A stretch of DNA of 64,000 bases from Theocolax elegans (GCA_026168455.1 CM047428.1:15905313-15969312), one strand, 5' to 3'. Shown: positions 37,601-49,726, numbered from the stretch's first letter. A program made the numbers and translations. Notes: generated by a model not told the origin, from the letters alone.

Positions 37601-39918
37601 CGTCATGTATACTTTCACATTCGAATATGTCAACTGCGCAGTATTAATACCCTAAGATCGTGTAGAACTCATCGATCATCGTGTAATTACGTTACTTTTT
37701 CTCTCTTTATTTTTTTTTTTGCTCCGTTAGGAGACAAGTTCAAGGATGCGCTGAGCAAACTTTGAAAAACTGTACATCGAGCAATGAAAATTCATAGAGA
37801 TGGACAAAAACATTCGTACACTTAATTGTATTGTTATTATTTGTATATCACGTTTACCTAATTAATTAACCTAAGTTATAAAATAATAAATTTAAATACA
37901 AGATACGATGCCCATACAGTATGAACTTTGATGAATATTAAAAATAAATATGACAAATTAATTAATTTAAACGTTAGATTTAATTACGATAAAAATAATC
38001 GATTGGTTATAATAATTACGTGCCTCCTTTTTTTGTTTTTAACTTAACTTTTTTATCCCTGTATCTAATGCATTTTTTTAACATATTTGATTTTTCATGT
38101 AGAATAACGTACCGTGTTATTATCGTATCATTCGCACGACCTATAACAGAATTAAAATAATGTGTAAGTAAAAATTTTTCTCAAGTCATGGTGTTGATGA
38201 GCTATGCTCACACTCTCGCTAAAATGAAATTATTTTTAGAGACGAATTTCATAATAAGGTCGTTGAGAGACTAAATTCAATTACGTAAAATATATATTAA
38301 TTGTTATTAACACTAAAATCGGTAATTTGTTTAAGCATTTTGCATATATGTAGGTTAAAATGCGGGTACGAATATGATGGAAATATCAAATAGGGTCGAA
38401 TAAAAATATTTATATTTCGTATAGTATATACAATTTGTCATATATTTATTGAATAATTGACGTTTCGTAATGAACAGTCAAAGAATAAGCACTAACTCTT
38501 ATAATTTTGATGTCAGTTTTATTGGATAAACTGTATCTGAAGACTTCGCGCGAAAACTATTATACAATAAAAAGTATATATAACCCTAAATATACGCGTC
38601 TTGATTGCTCGTAAAATTTTAATTAAGACATCTATAAATTTAAATAATTTAGCATTTAATATTATTTTAGATAAATTGACCGCGAAATAAAAGTTAAAAT
38701 TAAAATTGTGTTTGAGTAAAAAAATTTTTAGTCACAAAATAATAAATATTTACTTAACCATATTGTTTATATAAATATGCGGTTTTTGTTAAGAAACATA
38801 TTTGTTCTAATACGATGAAATAATAAAAAAAATTTATTTTCTAATTATAATTATTGGTAACGGTAGTAAGGATATAACACAACCGAGGTAAAAAAAAATG
38901 TTGAACGATCACAAAGGAAAGAGAAGAGAGTCTCGACGTATTACGGTTTTAATGCATCCGACGTCAGGTGGACGACGTTGACTATAAACGTGAGATCGAC
39001 CAGAAAGAAAGATAGGCGCGCACAAAGCAACCGATGTCGTAAAAAAGAAATGATTGATTACCTCTGGAATCTGCCTTTGGCGATCGATTACCACACCCGA
39101 GACTCTTATATGCCCTCAGGCTAAGGGAGAAAAAAAGAGGAATGAACATACGAGCTTGATACCTCAAACTTACGATTTATAGTTTGTTACCAGAAAATAC
39201 CTGAGGATTTTTGGTGAATTTTTTTTGCTTTAAATATTGTCTTTGATTTGAAATTTTTTTTAAGTAAAGTTATTTAATATCTAATTTTTATATTAAGATG
39301 TGCATCTTAATTCAGTGTTTCAATGATCTCAACGTACAAAAACATCATTTAACATTAGCTGCGTCATTACGTATAGAAATAAATGTTTATTTGAATCTTT
39401 AAGCAATCAGAAACAAATGTTGAGTAGTTTAGCATTAACAGTTGATAGCTGATAGTCGAACTTATTAATATTAAATCTGTGTCACATATCTATATATTAA
39501 TTAGTTTTTTTTTTTATAATTAAAATAAATTATATATAAAGACTTAAAATAAATCTTAAGATCTAAATCGTTTAAAACATAAGAAGTTTTCTTCTGTTTA
39601 AATCATTGTAAAAAATTATTGATAAAAAAATTGATAACCGGATGTTACGAAGCCAAAATAATCATTATACGAGCTCCTGTAGCGAGATTTGATTTGTCTT
39701 CGATTTCAACATGAATCATAAACATAAAGTTTGATATAAATGTTTTAACTAAAATAAACTTGTATTTTGAGTAAGAAATAATAAGCAGTAAAACAATATT
39801 TTTAAACGGAAATATTTCATATTTATTAATTCTAATTAGCAAAGAAATTTCTAATACCTATAATGATCACAACGTGTGTCCTCGGATTAAATGTACAAAT
39901 CCAATAAAACGTAATATT

Positions 39919-40142
39919 CACACAAATAAAAAATGTTTTAGTAAAAATGATAATGTTGTTTAGTAATGGAGAGAAAGACTTGAAAAATGATAAAAATTAC
40001 TATATTTTTGAAAGCAACAATTTTCGAGACATATAGTAAATTTTACCGATAAAAATTAGTAATTTTTACCATTAGTCAAGTCTGTTTTTCTATTACTGAA
40101 CAACATTGTCATTTTTACTAAAACATTTTTTTTCCGTGCATG
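39919..40142. mobile_element. Foldback MITE in babo intron
   Basis: The left arm from about 39919 (AAATGTTTTAGTAAAAATGA, ATGTTGTTTAGTAAT) and the right arm ending about 40142 (TCATTTTTACTAAAACATTT) are inverted copies of about 80 bp. The right end carries TGCACGGAAAAAAAA in reverse orientation; the left end is slightly eroded. Non-coding. Confidence 0.68.
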
Positions 40143-43020
40143 AAAATAATTATCTAGTAATTGCGTAATTTTAAATGGATAAACTGTTAAGAAATAATGA
40201 TGATTAGTAAAATTTGTGAACCTCTTGTCATATACCTGTGCGTAAGGTTTCCCGTAAAGCTCAGTTGGCATCACAACCTTAGTATGTGTCGATTAGATCA
40301 TTGGTAATCGTCGGCGGCAGCGTTGCGTTCAACGACCTCGCGGTCGCAGTGTTTCGCGTGTGCATTTGACTCGCCATCACGTGAATGCCTCTCCTCTATG
40401 TATTCTTTCTCTCATGGCTCATGTGGTTTTGCTCTGGATTACCAAGCTATACGTCGCTAATTCAATTGATTTTTTTTTTACTCACTTTCAGCGGGTCGCT
40501 CATCTGGAATGCAATTTCAAGATGATCATGTATCGATTTCGACATATACGTGTACACACATTATATTCATAAGGATTTTTAATAACGGGAGCTATTATTA
40601 TTACATCTCGTTCAGTTATATTTTGGTGCGACAACACATCTAGACATGTATTTATACGCATATGTATATGGGTTTTCAAGGTCTACATTTTGGTGTGGTT
40701 GTGTTGTTGATTAACCGTTTAACATTATTTCCACGGAGATCTAATGAATTCGAACGCATTGTGTTACGCAGGTAAGAAATAACAATCATGAGGGTTGGCA
40801 TTGTAACTAAGGAGAAAAATTGTTTAATTACTTGTTAATTCGATGAATTTGTATTTGAGAAAAAAGTAGACTCGATGATGAGACACTTTATGAAATATTA
40901 ATGTAATATATAACAAATACGAAGGCAACGATCTATATAAAACACGCAATGCTTGTGATCAAAATTATTGCGCGGTCTTATATTGTATGTAATTCGATTG
41001 ATATGAGTTTGTATTTAATAGAATAATATATTCTGCTTGAGAGAAAGTTGATTATTTCCAGATACATCTATACCCTATAGTACAAATTGAAACGACTTTT
41101 TTTTAGGTGTAATTTAGTTCGTTTTATTAAATTTGAAAATGAATTACTATAAATATGAATTTTTATTTATAAATTTCTATACAATAGTACTTTTTATACG
41201 TTTTTATATGAATTTTGAAATTAGCTATTTTGTCAGTTCTATTTTTTTTTATAATTTTTTTATATATATTTATTAGGTGAGGTTTGATTTATTTTATATT
41301 AATGATTTTTTGTTAATTATTGGAAAGTTGTTGTATGCTTTTAACGTCTATCAGAGCCCTGAAAATGACCGATTTGAGGAGTTACGTCGGAACGTTGGCA
41401 ATAAAATTATATTAGCTCAAAGAGATCAAGTCTTCTATTCATTTGTTATTATAAGAAATAGAAATTTCATCGTACATTTCTTGCATGTCTAATTAAAAGT
41501 TTAATTTATTTTAAAATTTATTTCAAAAAAAGTATTTTCTTTACTTGTAGTTACAATCACTGAGTCTATTTTTTAAGTTTTTACAATGTTTATGCTGTAT
41601 ATACGTTCAAATACTACAAATAATTAAACAATTAATGCATTATTATTCAAATGTTTTCATTGCATTGGTAGAAAACACTTAAAAACACTTTTTTTTAAAT
41701 GTAAGCTTTGTATAACATTCTATACATTTAGACAAAGAAAATTAACATGGAAGTTATTATATACTGTATTATATTACCTTATATCTTATTATTTGTATAT
41801 AGATGTGACAGTTTTATAACGTTAAATATAATTATATTAAGTATCTAGCTTTAAGTACAATAAATATATTCACGTAACAATAATCAATTGTCCATTGGTG
41901 GTAAATATCCAGAAAAGTGACAAATGATCGGACTGTTAGGAATAAATGAGGTTAACGAAGATATGTATATATACATCTTCAGGTGGTAAAATACACACTC
42001 GACTCTCGAAACGTCAAATCGCTCCCAACAGGATGCGAAAGACGCGGGGGATCGTGTAGGAAATAGCTTGAGCTTTTTATACTTTTGTGGAATGCACTTG
42101 TTATTCGCGCTTTATTATTATGGTATTTCACCTGCTGGTTTCACGATCGTGCTTATCCTACCTGCTTTACGTGATAGAGAATCGACTTTTGTGGTTTGCT
42201 GCACGAGATACTCCTATATACCTCTGCACGGCTATTCCTCTTGTCCTTCTCCCGATGTGGCTTAATCATTACTACGGTTAACCGAGCCTGTCTTTCCGGC
42301 GTGAAGATACCGGATCTCGAGGGTGAAAACGTGGCGCAATCGTAAAATCTAACGATCACGGGCGAGGTACTGCACCATATAGTTTTCCTTACCTTCGGGC
42401 AACCGTCGTGATTTTATATTTAAATTTCTTCCTCGAGTCCGTATAATCTTATCGATCGAAATCGGGAGGATTGATTTTTATTGGGAATTATGTAAAACGG
42501 TAACGGAATAATCTTTTCCTCGATTTTATTTTATTCCGTCTCGCGGTCTGTATCTTCACGCTGCGGAACGGTAATTTAAAATTCAAAAATCAATTTGTTT
42601 TAATAACCCGCGCGATCGCGGCCTTTCAGAATAATTCCATTGTTTGTTTTAATCAATTCAATCGCATCTCTTTATTCTCGTTTGGTACGTTACACACTCT
42701 CCAGTCTCGTATTTACGTACTCTATATAGATTCAATTAAAATAATTTACCGCGCACTTGACATTGTATTTAATTAATTTACAATCTTACCCATCTCGAAT
42801 GAGAATACGAATAAATTGACTTTGAGTGAAAAATTACCGATTTGAAAATTTAACGCTTTCTTTTTTCATACGATGATATCGATATATACTATATATTTTT
42901 AAGTGATTACGACTGTTCAATTGAAAAGACTACTACTGTTTCAATTTGAAAAGATAAATCGTCGTAATCATTTAAGTGTATATGTTATTCTCGAACAATT
43001 AATGAAACGTACAGCGTTAG

Positions 43021-43248
43021 GTGGTGGTCGTGCAACTTGGGAAACATGGAAGATGGCACTTACGATAGCGCTACCGATTTGCGCAATCTGCGTGGCAGTG
43101 ATGATCGTGTACAACATACACATGACTAGGCGGAGGCCCGCAGGTCGACATTTCCCTGATGATTCGCTTGAGGCGCCCGATCGACCGATCCTTGGAGGCG
43201 TCACGATTCGTGATATGCTGGAAATGACAACCAGTGGCAGTGGATCAG
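43021..43248 (+). CDS. babo: Baboon transmembrane and GS-box exon
   Basis: The exon starts after GCGTTAG with GT, completing the Gly codon begun by each alternative exon (G|GT). It encodes a short extracellular stem (GGRATWETWK), a single hydrophobic helix (ALTIALPICAICVAVMIVY), a basic stop-transfer (HMTRRR), then the juxtamembrane region and the first part of the GS box, TTSGSGS. The GS box is where the type II receptor phosphorylates and activates type I receptors. The donor is TCAG|GTAACT, leaving one base of a codon. The exon is 228 nt, so frame is preserved. Confidence 0.93.
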
Positions 43249-44014
43249 GTAACTAATTCAATCGTTACAAATTACAACAACATTTATGAAGCTACTGTCC
43301 AATAAATTTTATCTATTATTTTATGAAATAGATTTTATTTGCGTGTTCATTAATTGAATGAACGTTCTTATTAAAAACACTCTGGTCTACAATATACCTA
43401 TATTTAAAGGTTACTTATTGTCTGCTGTTTTCGTTACGATTTTTAGTATTAAAAGTGTATCCGGGGCCAGTAGACACAATCTTTAGATCTTTTTTTAGGA
43501 TATTTCTTAATGTAATTATTTTTTAGTAAACCTAAAGTACCCGTTTTGGCTTTGAGGAATATATAGCAGAGCTCGGCAAGTATTCGTCCGGAACTTTCCG
43601 ACGAATACTTTATAAAATTGCTTTAAATTACTTGAATATCGTTTAATTTTATTGATATGACTTTTTTTATTTTATCTCTATATTTTAATTCATTTTTAAC
43701 CCTTTTAGACCTCAATTAATTTAGAATTTTTTCATAATTTTATCCATAATTTTATTTACCACGATTGTTTTTAAATATATAGATTTGGTTTAATACCATC
43801 TTACTTAAAAATAATAATGAAATATTTTTTTTCACTATTTTTCATAATCGTATAAGAGCATGCATATATATGCAAAAGCTATACAGTTTAATATCATCTA
43901 ATAATTAAGTAAATAAAAAATAATTCTCATGAAAGTTTACATGATAACTGATGTTTTTAGTAAATAAATAGTTCTTATGAAAATTTATAAAACAAAACTT
44001 ATATTTTTATGACC

Positions 44015-44400
44015 TTAAAGGGATGTCGGACTCAGAAAATGGCAATTTTTTATATTTTTTTATAATCAAAAGAATAAATTTTTGAAAAATTATGAACGCC
44101 ATGCCCTTAGGCATGTTATAAACAATATACTCTAATTTTTTCAAATTTTTAAATTTGTAATGTAATTCTGATTTTTGCGTTGAAAATTCATGTCTTTTTA
44201 TACCAATAATTACCGACCGAAAATTGTTTATTCAATTATTATTAACAAATTTATTTTCGTTAAAAAATCAAAACGCCATGCCCTCGCTTTTGTTTTAAAC
44301 TACTCATATGATTTTTTCAAATTTTTAATTCAATATTTTTAACATAATTCTTATGTTGAAAGGTATAGATCCCTGTAACTTGGGTTCGACATCCCGTTCA
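44015..44400 (+). mobile_element. TTAA-type MITE, copy C
   Basis: Same family and orientation as copies B and E. It is flanked by TTAA (44015-44018) on the left and TTCA (44397-44400) on the right, one substitution from a perfect duplication. It starts AGGGATGTCGGACTCAG and ends GGGTTCGACATCCCG. Confidence 0.85.
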
Positions 44401-44940
44401 ATAATAATTTATAGGATCACAACAATTGCAAATTAAGAGTTTTTTACTAGTATAATTTTTATATTTTTTTATGTGTCTATTTGACTCGACATAATATTGT
44501 CATCGCACCCCTACGCAACCAAAATATTATAGTTTCATTTTCTTTTTAATTATTAAATTATGCGAAAAAATCAATACACACTCAAAAATAATACATTAAA
44601 CTCTGTAATGTACATCATTAATTATTATTTAGTTCTAATTAATTTTCACTAAATAAATAAACGATAAGTCAAATTCAAAATGTTCTTTGCTCTACATTCT
44701 ATACTTACAACGATCGAACCGTGTTATTAAAGGTGTGTCAACTTACCCACCTGGGCAACTAAGCCCGCTCTTCCCTACTTATATTTTTTAAAGATGAAGT
44801 AAGATATTTCTTTAAATCAAAACCTATTAACTTTAGTTATTTAAACAGTTTTGTTTTATACAGTTGCATGAAAATTATTTTGATTTTATCACGCACATTT
44901 CTATTCACATGATCGATTTATATGCAATGCCCACGTGACA

Positions 44941-45290
44941 TTAAGAGGATGTCGGACTCAGAAAATGGTCATTTTTTACCTTTTTTATAAACAAATTAAT
45001 AAATATTTTAAGAAACCCTGAACGTTGGGCCTTTAGGAATGTTTTAAATAGTATACCCAAAATTTTCCAGATTTTTAAATTCATAATTTGATTACGATGT
45101 TTGAATTGAAAGTTTATGCCATTTTTTGATTAATAATTACCGACCTCTAATTGTTTACTCAATTATTATATAAAAATGAGTTTTTCTTAAAAAATCGAAA
45201 CGTCAAGCCAAGATTTTTTGAAATTTTTAATTCAATATTTTAGATATAATTTATGGGTTGAAAGGTACAGATTCCTGTAATTTGGGTCTT
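44941..45290 (+). mobile_element. TTAA-type MITE, copy D (3' end eroded)
   Basis: The left flank TTAA (44941-44944) is followed by GAGGATGTCGGACTCAG. The right end fades after TAATTTGGGTC and lacks the terminal GACATCCCG. More diverged than copies B, C and E, so probably older. Confidence 0.78.
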
Positions 45291-46030
45291 GTAATATATA
45301 TATATACACACGAAACGTCACGTACAAGGAAAATATTGGTTCAAACTTGTTTTGCATGTGTCATACGAATATTATATTAAAATTATGAATGCGAAAAATT
45401 TTTATTTCTCTCTTTGTTAGTGACTGTTAAGAAAAAAGTCAAGTTCAACGTGCATAATAATTTGTTTTTGCTTTCGCAAATGAACACATCGAATCACGTA
45501 ATATTAGACATTAACACTTTGACGAACAAACGTCATATTGTAATTAAGTGTAAGTCGTGGAACATAAAAAGTTTTGTTTTTTTTTTCTTCTTTGCAAGCA
45601 AGAATATACGCACGAACCGTTTCGCGCATAGATATATTGGCAAGCGCACGTGCATAAATTATAGCGACATTAATTAACTCCCGTTTTCAGCGGTCACGCG
45701 ATTCGTTTTGTATATACTTGTAGCTGTAAACTTTCAATCAATAGTAGTATTATTTTTATTTTAAGTAAAATTACTATTACATAAATTAATTGTCGGATAT
45801 GACAATTGTTTATTTTTCCGCGAGCATATAGAGATAACTATAGATTAAATTTTTTAAATTTTGATGTTGCAATTTTTTTAGATAAATCACGGAAAATCGA
45901 TTAATATTGCGCAATGCATTAAGTGTACGTAAATATTGATATATGTTTAGGAAATATATTATATAATTATAAGTTTAAAAATAGCTTAGCAGCGTCAAAT
46001 AGTTAAACACTGTATGCCTTTCTGTTAAAG

Positions 46031-46264
46031 TGGGTTTGCCGCTTTTGGTGCAACGCAGTATAGCCCGTCAAATTCAATTGGTCGAGACCATTGGCAAAGG
46101 GAGATTCGGTGAGGTGTGGCGAGGTCGATGGAGAGGTGAAAACGTCGCCGTCAAGATTTTCAGTTCGCGAGAAGAAAGATCGTGGTTCAGGGAAGCTGAG
46201 ATTTATCAAACTGTTATGTTACGACACGACAATATCCTTGGATTCATTGCCGCTGATAATAAAG
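46031..46264 (+). CDS. babo: Baboon kinase exon: GS-box end, P-loop, catalytic lysine
   Basis: The exon encodes the end of the GS region ([13 protein letters not shown]), then the ATP-binding loop [11 protein letters not shown] and VAVKIFS with the catalytic lysine. The αC-region glutamate follows in REAEIYQ, and the exon ends in the L45-loop start FIAADNK. The acceptor is TCTGTTAAAG and the donor G|GTTCG. As spliced from 43248, the junction codon reads GTG, giving ..SGSVGLP.., one Val more than the usual SGSGLP. The L45 loop of the activin/TGF-beta type (ADNK then DNGTWTQ from the next exon) identifies an Alk4/5-class receptor, not a BMP type I receptor. Confidence 0.95.
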
Positions 46265-46340
46265 GTTCGTTTACAAAAAATGTATATTCTAATCATATAT
46301 AGCTTATTAATTAATTAAGCGTCTAAAAATTTTTAAAAAC

Positions 46341-46848
46341 ATCTCATACTTACATTGCCGACCATATGTTTAGGATCACTTGTAAATTTTCCATTCAAAT
46401 GTGTATATTTATCTAATGTTTTACAATTCATTACATTTGAAGAAAGTACTAGAATAATTTTAAAAAAAGCAAAATACAGGTATTTTCTTCATCTTTGAGC
46501 TGATATCACTCAAAATTACCTGGATTATTTTTCGAAAAAAGTGAAACTGAGTAAACAACACTTTTCTATTTTAGAAAAAAATTTACATTATTTTAAATGG
46601 GAGGATTTTTTAAATTTTGTATAAAAATCGTCCCATACCCACATTTTTTTAATAATTAATGCTAGTAATTTTGAGTAATATCAGTTGAAAGATAAAAAAA
46701 TATCTTGTATTATGTTTTTTTAAAATTATTCTACGATATTTTCTTCGAAAGTTGCGTGGATTGTTAAACATTAGATAAAATATGCACATTTAAATGGAAA
46801 ATCGACAAGTGATCCTAAACGTATGGTCGGTACTTTATACGGAGAGAA
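46341..46848. mobile_element. Foldback element in babo kinase intron
   Basis: Arms of roughly 170 bp: GACCATATGTTTAGGATCAC near 46360 pairs with GTGATCCTAAACGTATGGTC near 46810. GATATCACTCAAAATTACC near 46502 pairs with GTAATTTTGAGTAATATC near 46665. Arm identity is moderate. A short open frame at 46794-47048 derives partly from the right arm and is not a gene. Limits are approximate. Confidence 0.7.
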
Positions 46849-47166
46849 AAATTAAATGCCTATTACCCAAATGTTATCATGAGGAAAAAACTATAAGATA
46901 TACTGTTTATTCGAATAATTTTTGTTCTATATCAATTTATAATCAGATTGAAATGTTTATGATATTGGATAGGAATATTTGTAACACGTGCTTTGTTTTA
47001 GAATTTTCACCCCACTATATTATTGCAATATTTACCCAAATTATTTAGATATATAGTATATAGATATATTTAAATATATAATGATTCGAATTAATTTTAA
47101 TGATCCATCGAAGATTAATAACGTATATATAATTGATGTTTGATTTGACTTGTTTGAAAAATGTAG

Positions 47167-47508
47167 ACAATGGTACGTGGACTCAACTTTGGTTGATAAC
47201 GGATTATCACGAGAAGGGTTCGTTATTCGATTACCTAAACCGTTCAACCGTCGACACGAACGGTATGATCAGAATGGCGCTGTCGATAGCTACGGGTTTG
47301 GCACATTTACACATGGAAATCGTAGGTACTCAGGGTAAACCTGCGATTGCCCATCGTGATCTCAAATCGAAGAACATACTCGTTAAAACAAATGGCACCT
47401 GTGCCATTGGTGATCTTGGGCTCGCTGTTCGTCACGACGTTATCACCGATACCGTCGATATACAACTCAACAACTAGAGTGGGCACCAAGAGATATATGG
47501 CACCTGAG
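47167..47508 (+). CDS. babo: Baboon kinase exon with catalytic loop, carrying a +1 frameshift
   Basis: The exon begins (G)AC AAT, giving [20 protein letters not shown], and continues with the catalytic loop [11 protein letters not shown] and the activation-segment start [12 protein letters not shown] in place of DFG is normal for this receptor class. After VDIQLNN the frame hits TAG at 47475-47477, yet one base on the frame resumes as [11 protein letters not shown] up to the donor GAG|GTTTGT. Removing T47475 restores the expected sequence and gives 341 nt, which fits the flanking phases; the observed 342 nt does not. As written, the protein would lose the activation-loop end and the whole C-lobe. 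This may be an assembly error or a real allele. Confidence 0.93.
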
Positions 47509-48308
47509 GTTTGTACGATTTATCTATACTAAATAACAACTGTGAAAAGCGAAAAATAATTTTGTTCGTTTGGCCGCTATGTCTTTATTTTCCCAATTTA
47601 TTCCGCTTACACATTTCTTTCTTTTTTTATACAATGAATGTTTCCTCGTACAGAGACCAAGTCTATTTTTTACATAAAATACATTTCGTTTTGTGAATTT
47701 TTTTTTAATTAATAGAATAATGTTATAAAGCTACAATAGAGATTCTACAATAAAGAGTATACAAAATTATTATTATAGATAATGACATAAATTCACATGA
47801 TTTTAAAAAAATAAGTAATTTAGTAACTTTTAGTTCCAAATAGTGATACGGGAAATAATACTTTAAATTTATCGGCAGTAAAATATTACAATTGTGTATC
47901 AAAGGAGCTCAAAACTCTGAATATAAATTCTAAAAGGTATCAAAGCTAAAATTAGTGACTATAGAAGAATTAATATCTAATTATGCTTCGAGATTTAACG
48001 AATGCTTTGATGTATCTGTATATAGGATATATATTATGTCGGATATATTATTTATATTTAGATGTCAACTGTGCGTTGTATTCTTATCTTATAAATAAAA
48101 GAATATTACAGAATAAATACATCAAAGTAGAATATTAAATAAAAGAATAAAAGAATATTACAGAATAAATACATCAATGTAGATAAAAAATAAATATACT
48201 AGGTTAGTAACACCTTGAACTTGTACGTTATGTATCTAGTAGAGTCGATACTGTGTCCGTATGTCTATGAAATATCAAGCTATCTATTATTTCGATTTAT
48301 ATTTTCAG
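47509..48308 (+). other. babo: babo intron with small tandem duplication
   Basis: AT-rich and non-coding. A block of about 34 bases containing GAATATTACAGAATAAATAC occurs twice, at about 48097-48130 and 48149-48182. Confidence 0.65.
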
Positions 48309-48548
48309 GTACTGGAAGAGACGATAAATATGAACCACTTTGATTCGTTCAAAAGGGCGGACGTTTACGCCCTTGGGTTGATCCTTTGGGAGATCGCGAG
48401 GCGCTGCAACGTGGGCGGCATACACGACGACTACCAACTCCCGTTCTACGATCTCGTACCCTCCGACCCTACCATCGAAGAAATGCGTAAAGTTGTTTGT
48501 ACGGATAAGCAGAGACCTTCCATACCGAATAGATGGATGTCGATTGAC
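48309..48548 (+). CDS. babo: Baboon kinase exon, C-lobe
   Basis: The exon encodes [20 protein letters not shown], then [14 protein letters not shown] and ..[18 protein letters not shown] and ends ..NRWMSID. These are the αF/αG regions of type I TGF-beta receptor kinases; the [11 protein letters not shown] motif contains the conserved C-lobe aspartate. The acceptor is ATTTTCAG and the donor GAC|GTAAGT. The exon is 240 nt, phase 0 at both ends, following MAPE from the previous exon. Confidence 0.96.
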
Positions 48549-49603
48549 GTAAGTTTTTCATTTCACTTTTCAAACAATTATCGATATTGTTACATAGAGA
48601 TATAAGAGCATTCCCTTATTTCTCAGTGGAAAAATGACTTCAAGTAAATTTTAATACGTTTAAAAACTTTACAAAAAGCTTAATAACATGTGTAAACCAT
48701 TATTTAAGGGCAGATTATTTCTGACACGATATAGAAATAATTAAGGGGATGTCGGACTTAGAAAATGGTCATTTTTAATATTTTTTTAGAAACAAAAGAA
48801 TAAATTTTTGAAAAAATCCTGAACGCCATACCCTTAGGCATGTTTTAAACGGTATTCTCAATTCTTTTTCAGATTTTTAAATCTGTAATTTAATTCTGAT
48901 TTTTGCGTTGAAAATTCATGCCTTTTTAGACTAATAATTACCAACCGAAAATTGTTTATTCAATTATTATTAACAAATTTATATATTTTTAAAAAATCAA
49001 AACGCCATGCCCTCGCTTTTCTTTCAAGCTATTTGCATGAATTTTTTCAGATTTTTAATTCAATATTTCCAAGATAATATCTAATGTTGAAGATATCTTA
49101 TGTTGAAAGGTGTAGATCCCTGTAACTTGGGTCTGACATCCCGTTAATAGTTATTAATTGTTGGTATAGGTTACTAAATGTTCATCATGGAAATTAAAAG
49201 TTATTAACAATTGTAAAGACAAGAGAGTACAAATTATTGATGAATATTAAAAGTTAATAAAAGTTTCGATAATTTTTTAAACTTTGTCTAATGTATTTTA
49301 AATGTATTGAATAGCTTATTAAGTTTTCTGAATTTAGTTTATCTTTATTTTTAATTCATTTTAACTAAACTTTGATCACTGTTAATAATTTTTAACAGTG
49401 TTTAATTATTTTTGCTAAATCTTTTTGAAAATCCATAACTGCCCTTCAATAAAAGTTCATAAAAGTTATTACAGTAGGGTTTATATTAACTACAATATAT
49501 TGCAAAATATTATTAACAAATTAATACGTTGATTACAATCGCATCGATGTATTTATAATTTTATTTCAAATTTTAATCATTTGCCTTTTATTATTCTTAA
49601 CAG
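48549..49603 (+). other. babo: Last babo intron
   Basis: It contains TTAA MITE copy E (48741-49147) and is otherwise AT-rich. It ends at the acceptor TATTCTTAACAG. Confidence 0.7.
48741..49147 (+). mobile_element. TTAA-type MITE, copy E
   Basis: A complete copy with TTAA at both ends (48741-48744 and 49144-49147). It begins GGGGATGTCGGACTTAG and ends GGGTCTGACATCCCG. It is slightly longer than copies B and C through a short internal duplication near 49075-49105 (AAGATATCTTATGTTGAA). It best shows the two internal blocks with CGCCAT..CCC and TTTTTCAGATTTTTAA. Confidence 0.88.
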
Positions 49604-49726
49604 GCTCTCCACGTGATGTCGAAAGTCATGAAAGAGTGTTGGTACCATAATGCTGCCGCAAGATTGACAGCTCTTAGGATTAAAAAATCCCTTGCCAATT
49701 ACAGAGCAATGGAAGACTTGAAATAA
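49604..49726 (+). CDS. babo: Baboon terminal coding exon
   Basis: The exon encodes [20 protein letters not shown], then [10 protein letters not shown] and a short tail NYRAMEDLK before TAA at 49724-49726. The R-LTALRIKK motif is the canonical end of type I receptor kinases and contains the conserved kinase arginine. The phase-0 acceptor AACAG is at 49599-49603. The tail is short, as usual for this family. Its reading frame is intact, which argues that the frameshift two exons earlier is either recent or artefactual. Confidence 0.95.
   Translation, partial: ALHVMSKVMKECWYHNAAARLTALRIKKSLANYRAMEDLK

Larger units (their letters stand above)
33411..43020 (+). other. babo: Long babo intron before the transmembrane exon
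   Basis: No coding exon is recognised in 9.6 kb. It holds a TTAA MITE (33662-34051), an adjoining large foldback (about 34078-34645) and another foldback (39919-40142). GC-richer patches lie near 38920-39150, 40250-40510 and 41990-42400. None shows a CC-x4-D-x-CN box, so I see no fourth alternative exon. Confidence 0.6.
43249..46030 (+). other. babo: babo intron splitting the GS box
   Basis: AT-rich and non-coding; it carries two copies of the TTAA MITE (44015-44400 and 44941-45290). The open frame near 45414-45677 has no recognisable domain. Confidence 0.65.
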
